Assembly (NCBI GenBank): GCA_022573485.1
Contig: JACZTW010000169.1
Span: 1-8,441, forward strand
Length of the DNA stretch: 8,441 nucleotides
DNA from: Planctomycetota bacterium
GTDB lineage: Bacteria; Planctomycetota; Phycisphaerae; UBA1845; CAIVHJ01
Reading direction: 5' to 3'
The notes beneath the pieces are model-generated. The model was not told where the DNA came from. It was given only the letters and a program-made list of their open reading frames with translations, and ran no database searches. This document shows, piece by piece, positions 5,903 to 8,441 of this stretch. The first letter of the stretch is position 1. Every line of letters starts with the position of its first letter. Made by a program: the position numbers and the translations under genes.

Positions 5903-5920
5903 AGTGAATCCTCGGTGCTG
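5903..5920. repeat. 18-bp direct repeat, copy 2
   Basis: Second copy of the repeat at 5794-5811 with three mismatches; it ends 22 bases after the stop codon of the zincin gene in that gene's direction. Confidence 0.45.
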
Positions 5921-5942
5921 AATACGGGATACCGACGGTTGA

Positions 5943-6533
5943 TCAGAACAGGAGCAACTGACCGCTGCCGTTTTCGGTGATTACTTCTCGGGCGGCGCGG
6001 CGGAGCGGTGGGCGCGTGACTGTTGCGGGTTGCCGTCCGGCGGCGGCGACGAAGGCGTCGAGGTCTTTCGTGTACCACTCCCGGCGGGGCAGCGGTCGGC
6101 CGTGCTTGTCGCGCAGGACGCAGCCGTAGTCTTCGATCAGCACCCGCGCGGCGAAGCGGTCGCACATCGACTCTTTCTGCGAGGTGTTCCGCCGGGCCTT
6201 CTTGACCAGCCAGTGGTAATACTCGTGGACGAAAATGAAGAGACATACTTGATAGCCGTCGCAGAGTTCGAGGAAGCTGCTGGGCTTGTAGTATCGGCCC
6301 CAGGCCTTGCGGCCTCGGGCGCAGTGCGTATCCATGCGATAGGGATATTGCAGTTGGCGGCCGAGGTTGATGTAGAGGCGGTGCGTGGCGTAGACACACG
6401 TGCCGGAAAAGTCTGCCCCGCGGCTCCAGCGCACGCGGACCACGAGTGGGTCGGTCGGCCAGCCGGCCACCGCCGACTCGAACGTCTCACGCAGGAGGTT
6501 CGAGTCCAGCGTTGTGGTGTTCTTGAAGTCCAT
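5943..6533 (-). CDS. Putative zincin metallopeptidase (HEYYH motif), family not recognised
   Basis: The 196-residue product contains LFIFVHEYYHWLVKKARR (residues 98-115), an HExxH zinc-binding motif at 103-107 inside a hydrophobic helix, followed 14 residues later by KESMCDRFAARVL (120-132), where Glu121 or Asp125 could be the third zinc ligand, as in many zincins with an ExxxD helix. The N-terminal half has beta-strand-like VVRVRWSRG and RLYINLGRQLQYPY. The C-terminal 45 residues are arginine-rich and look disordered. There is no signal peptide or transmembrane segment, so a cytosolic protein is expected. Peptidase activity is inferred from the motif alone; a SprT-like or phage-associated zincin is possible. 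It starts 29 bases after the DUF2442 stop and is probably the last gene of the uvrC-like/xerD operon. No clear ribosome site precedes the ATG. Confidence 0.75.
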   Translation of the reverse strand: MDFKNTTTLDSNLLRETFESAVAGWPTDPLVVRVRWSRGADFSGTCVYATHRLYINLGRQLQYPYRMDTHCARGRKAWGRYYKPSSFLELCDGYQVCLFIFVHEYYHWLVKKARRNTSQKESMCDRFAARVLIEDYGCVLRDKHGRPLPRREWYTKDLDAFVAAAGRQPATVTRPPLRRAAREVITENGSGQLLLF

Positions 6534-6562
6534 TGGATCGCGGTGGATTGACCGATCGAGAA

Positions 6563-6832
6563 TCAGGAGGTTCGCACCTGTGAGCCCGGCAGCGGCGCAC
6601 CGGCGACGTCATGGTAGAGCTGGTCCGGGCAGAGGTCGATGCCGCCCGGCCAAGTGACCGTCCGTGTTTCGGGATCGACCGTTACCCGCGCGAAGAAATC
6701 GGGATCAGACCAAGCCGAAAATACGCCCCGATCGACCATCTCCGATAAATCAACCGTCCCTTCAACTCCATCCTCGAATTCTAAGTGAAGCCGACAGTTG
6801 TCCAAAGCTTTTGCTTTAACAATACGTGTCAC
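6563..6832 (-). CDS. DUF2442 domain protein
   Basis: The 89-residue product matches DUF2442: LHLEFEDGVEGTVDLSEM (residues 15-32), GVFSAWSDPDFFARVTVDPE (36-55) and VTWPGGIDLCPDQLYHDV (59-76). The family is a small beta-rich domain of unknown function, often next to DUF4160 genes and sometimes discussed with toxin-antitoxin-like pairs; no DUF4160 partner is present here. The start is a GTG at 6832 backed by a strong ribosome site AAGGTGAT that overlaps the xerD stop codon, so translation is probably coupled to xerD. Confidence 0.87.
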   Translation of the reverse strand: MTRIVKAKALDNCRLHLEFEDGVEGTVDLSEMVDRGVFSAWSDPDFFARVTVDPETRTVTWPGGIDLCPDQLYHDVAGAPLPGSQVRTS

Positions 6833-6834
6833 AA

Positions 6835-6842
6835 ATCACCTT
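6835..6842 (-). promoter_or_regulatory. Strong ribosome binding site of the DUF2442 gene, overlapping the xerD stop
   Basis: AAGGTGAT on the minus strand covers two bases of the xerD TAA and lies two bases before the GTG start, complementary to the 16S 3' end. It decides the non-ATG start and indicates co-translation with xerD. Confidence 0.7.
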
Positions 6843-7830
6843 ACTGTCGCGGGTGGTATTTCTGGTGGATGGATTTTAACCGCGATGGATCGACATGGGT
6901 ATAGATTTGTGTGGTGGAAACGTCGGCATGGCCTAGAAGCTCCTGCACGACGCGGAGGTCGGCGCCGCCTTCGAGTAAGTGCGTGGCGAACGAGTGCCGC
7001 AGGGTGTGCGGCGAGATCTTGTTGCCCAAGCCCGCGATCCGCGCGTATTTTCCGATAATTCGCCAGACATTGGTGCGTTCCAGCGGGCGGCCGGTGCGCG
7101 AGAGGAACAGGGCGTCTCTCGATTTGGCCGTCACCAATGTGGGCCGGTGGTCTTCCACGTACGCAGCGATGGCAGTGAGGGCCATCCGCCCGACGGGCAC
7201 GACACGTTCCTTTTGTCCTTTGCCCAGGACGCGAACGTATCCCACGTCCAAATTGATTCCGTCGAGGGTCAGGCCGGTGAGCTCACTCACGCGGATGCCG
7301 GTGGCATAAAGCAATTCGAGGATGGCCCGGTCGCGCAAGTAGTAGGGATCCTCCTCGTCCGGGGCGGCGAGCAGGGCATCGACGTGCTTGTAGTGCAGCG
7401 TGTGCGGCAGATAGCGCCAGCGTTTGGGCATCTCGATGACCGATGCGACGTCCCGGGTGATCGCGCCGTAGCCCTGCAAATAGCGCAGGAACATTCGCAG
7501 CGACGCGACGCGCCGGGCGATGCTGGCCAGCGCCAGCCCGCGGTTCTTGAGGTTGACCAAGTGCCCTCGAACGTGCTCGTATTCCAGGCCGGCGAGGTCG
7601 ATGTGGGATTTAGTGAGGTAGCTCGTGAACTCGCGTAAGTCGCGGCCGTAGGCTTCGAGCGTGCTGTCGGCCAGGCCGCACTCGATGGACAGGAAATCAT
7701 TGAAACGACGTAGCCAGCAGGTCAATTCATTCTCAAGTGGATCGCGTTGCGGCGTGGTTGGCGCGCCCTTTGGGACATCGCGCAGGCTGAAGCCTGCGGC
7801 TCCTTGACCTGTCTGTGTGGGTCGCATCAT
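6841..7830 (-). CDS. xerD: Tyrosine recombinase XerD
   Basis: Integrase-family site-specific recombinase with all catalytic residues: Arg180 (ATGIRVSEL), Lys204 (GKGQKER), His275 and Arg278 (HTLRHSFATHLL), His301 (LLGHADVSTTQ) and nucleophile Tyr310 (IYTHVDP). The SAM-like N-terminal core-binding domain starts at about residue 40 (RRFNDFLSIECGLADSTLEAY). The C-terminal IHQKYHPRQ resembles XerD endings, so a role in chromosome dimer resolution at dif is likely; XerC cannot be wholly excluded. From the ATG at 7830 the protein has 329 residues, about 30 more than usual, and the extra part reads through a palindromic repeat (7781-7798) with no ribosome site before it. A TTG at 7725 would give 294 residues, closer to the family norm. 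It starts 15 bases after the uvrC-like stop. Confidence 0.92.
   Translation of the reverse strand: MMRPTQTGQGAAGFSLRDVPKGAPTTPQRDPLENELTCWLRRFNDFLSIECGLADSTLEAYGRDLREFTSYLTKSHIDLAGLEYEHVRGHLVNLKNRGLALASIARRVASLRMFLRYLQGYGAITRDVASVIEMPKRWRYLPHTLHYKHVDALLAAPDEEDPYYLRDRAILELLYATGIRVSELTGLTLDGINLDVGYVRVLGKGQKERVVPVGRMALTAIAAYVEDHRPTLVTAKSRDALFLSRTGRPLERTNVWRIIGKYARIAGLGNKISPHTLRHSFATHLLEGGADLRVVQELLGHADVSTTQIYTHVDPSRLKSIHQKYHPRQ
7781..7798. repeat. Perfect palindromic hairpin inside the 5' end of the xerD frame
   Basis: CGCAGGCT (7781-7788), GA, AGCCTGCG (7791-7798). This sequence type is similar to the hairpin at 5448-5466 (both have a GGCT-loop-AGCC core) and, from memory, to intergenic repeats in related genomes. 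Its presence suggests the true xerD start is downstream. Confidence 0.6.
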
Positions 7831-7845
7831 AGGGTATGTCGGAAT

Positions 7846-8441
7846 CTACACGCCGGGCGGTCCAGTCTTGACCTTGGGCGAGAATGTCCGCCGGATGAGA
7901 TCGGCCAGCCCGAAGGCGTCGGGCAGTTCGGAATGATGGATATACAGACCCGGCGTGCGGTCGCGCTTTTGCAGAAAATGGCTTACCAGCCAGATTCGTT
8001 CGGCGGCGAAGGTGGAATCGACTCTCGCCGGTCCGGCAGCTTGGCCTGCCCGCTCCAGCCACTGGGGCGCGACATCCTCAAGTTCCTTCAACTTCGCCGG
8101 CTCAGTGTGCTGAATGTCACCCTGGTTGACCAGGAACGCTTGAACCTTGGTTCGTCCGCCGGCGCGTTGGATGATGAGGTAGCGAAAATCGCCGACTCGC
8201 CGATGCACGCGTGCCAGCAACGTGGTCAGCGCTTCGGCGGTATCGAGGTCCTGTTTGGCACGATTGGCCCGCTCGAAATCCAGGTCCTCGGAGGCCGCTC
8301 TCATTTGTCGTCGGAGGCGTAAGCGGAGCGGTTCCTTGGCGCCCAGCACGAAATCGACCGAGCCGGCGAGCGCTTCGCGGTATTGGTCGAATGGGATCGT
8401 GCCGTCGCACGGCGCGGGGCAGCGCGGAATTTCGAAGTAGG
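7846..8441 (-). CDS. UvrC-like GIY-YIG/UVR protein lacking the UvrC C-terminal nuclease half (5' end off right edge)
   Basis: The frame is open to the window edge, giving the last 197 residues. The first visible residues, YFEIPRCPAPCDGTIPFDQY, match the cysteine-rich segment behind the GIY-YIG domain of UvrC, including the CxxxC pair that provides two of the four iron-sulfur cluster ligands in E. coli UvrC. A UVR motif follows (RRQMRAASEDLDFERANRAK, about 43-62), the UvrB-contact element. After it come only about 130 residues (RYLIIQRAGGRTKVQAFLV..., TPGLYIHHSELPDAFGLADL) and then the stop, so the RNase H-like 5' incision domain and the helix-hairpin-helix domain of full UvrC are missing. This is not a frameshift remnant as far as visible: the C-terminal part has normal composition. 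It resembles Cho-like or other short UvrC homologues. It leads the likely operon with xerD. Confidence 0.82.
   Translation of the reverse strand, partial: YFEIPRCPAPCDGTIPFDQYREALAGSVDFVLGAKEPLRLRLRRQMRAASEDLDFERANRAKQDLDTAEALTTLLARVHRRVGDFRYLIIQRAGGRTKVQAFLVNQGDIQHTEPAKLKELEDVAPQWLERAGQAAGPARVDSTFAAERIWLVSHFLQKRDRTPGLYIHHSELPDAFGLADLIRRTFSPKVKTGPPGV

Overview
The window looks like a piece of a moderately GC-rich bacterial chromosome. The mix of short single-copy genes with palindrome-rich spacers resembles Planctomycetes-type or related environmental genomes, but no taxonomic marker is present and this is an impression only. Every gene I can support lies on the minus strand except pncC.

Layout from left to right. 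The left edge (1-250, minus) cuts through the N-terminal part of a GspF/PilC-type inner-membrane assembly protein. A 764-base stretch without a convincing gene follows (251-1014); it holds a 15-bp bulged inverted repeat, a small TGACA/TGTCA dyad and a weak trace of a decayed reading frame. Next is pncC (1015-1500, plus), encoding NMN deamidase. It converges on a two-gene DUF433-DUF5615 module (1563-2160, minus) organised like a VapBC-type toxin-antitoxin pair, with a perfect TATAAT box in front. An orphan beta-class DNA methyltransferase (2379-3422) follows, then a 177-bp MITE-like element with perfect 27-bp terminal inverted repeats (3503-3679), and an ALDH7/antiquitin-type aldehyde dehydrogenase (3723-5246).

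The spacer upstream of the dehydrogenase (5247-5478) contains a 94-bp cloverleaf-like nest of palindromes, a 17-bp tandem repeat and a hairpin. A 69-residue secreted hydrophobic protein (5479-5688) comes next, then a spacer with a 7-bp tandem repeat. The right part is a compact minus-strand gene string read in the order UvrC-like nuclease (cut by the right edge), XerD-type recombinase, DUF2442 protein and an HEYYH zincin-like protein. Gaps in this string are 10, 8 and 29 bases, or 15 if the first is counted differently at the start codon, so it is a likely operon.

Functionally the window mixes housekeeping (NAD salvage, chromosome dimer resolution, repair-like nuclease, aldehyde oxidation) with small accessory units (toxin-antitoxin-like pair, orphan methyltransferase). 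I see no clear, complete undescribed multi-gene system. The most unusual items are the two structured repeat elements, the truncated UvrC homologue and the small secreted hydrophobic protein.
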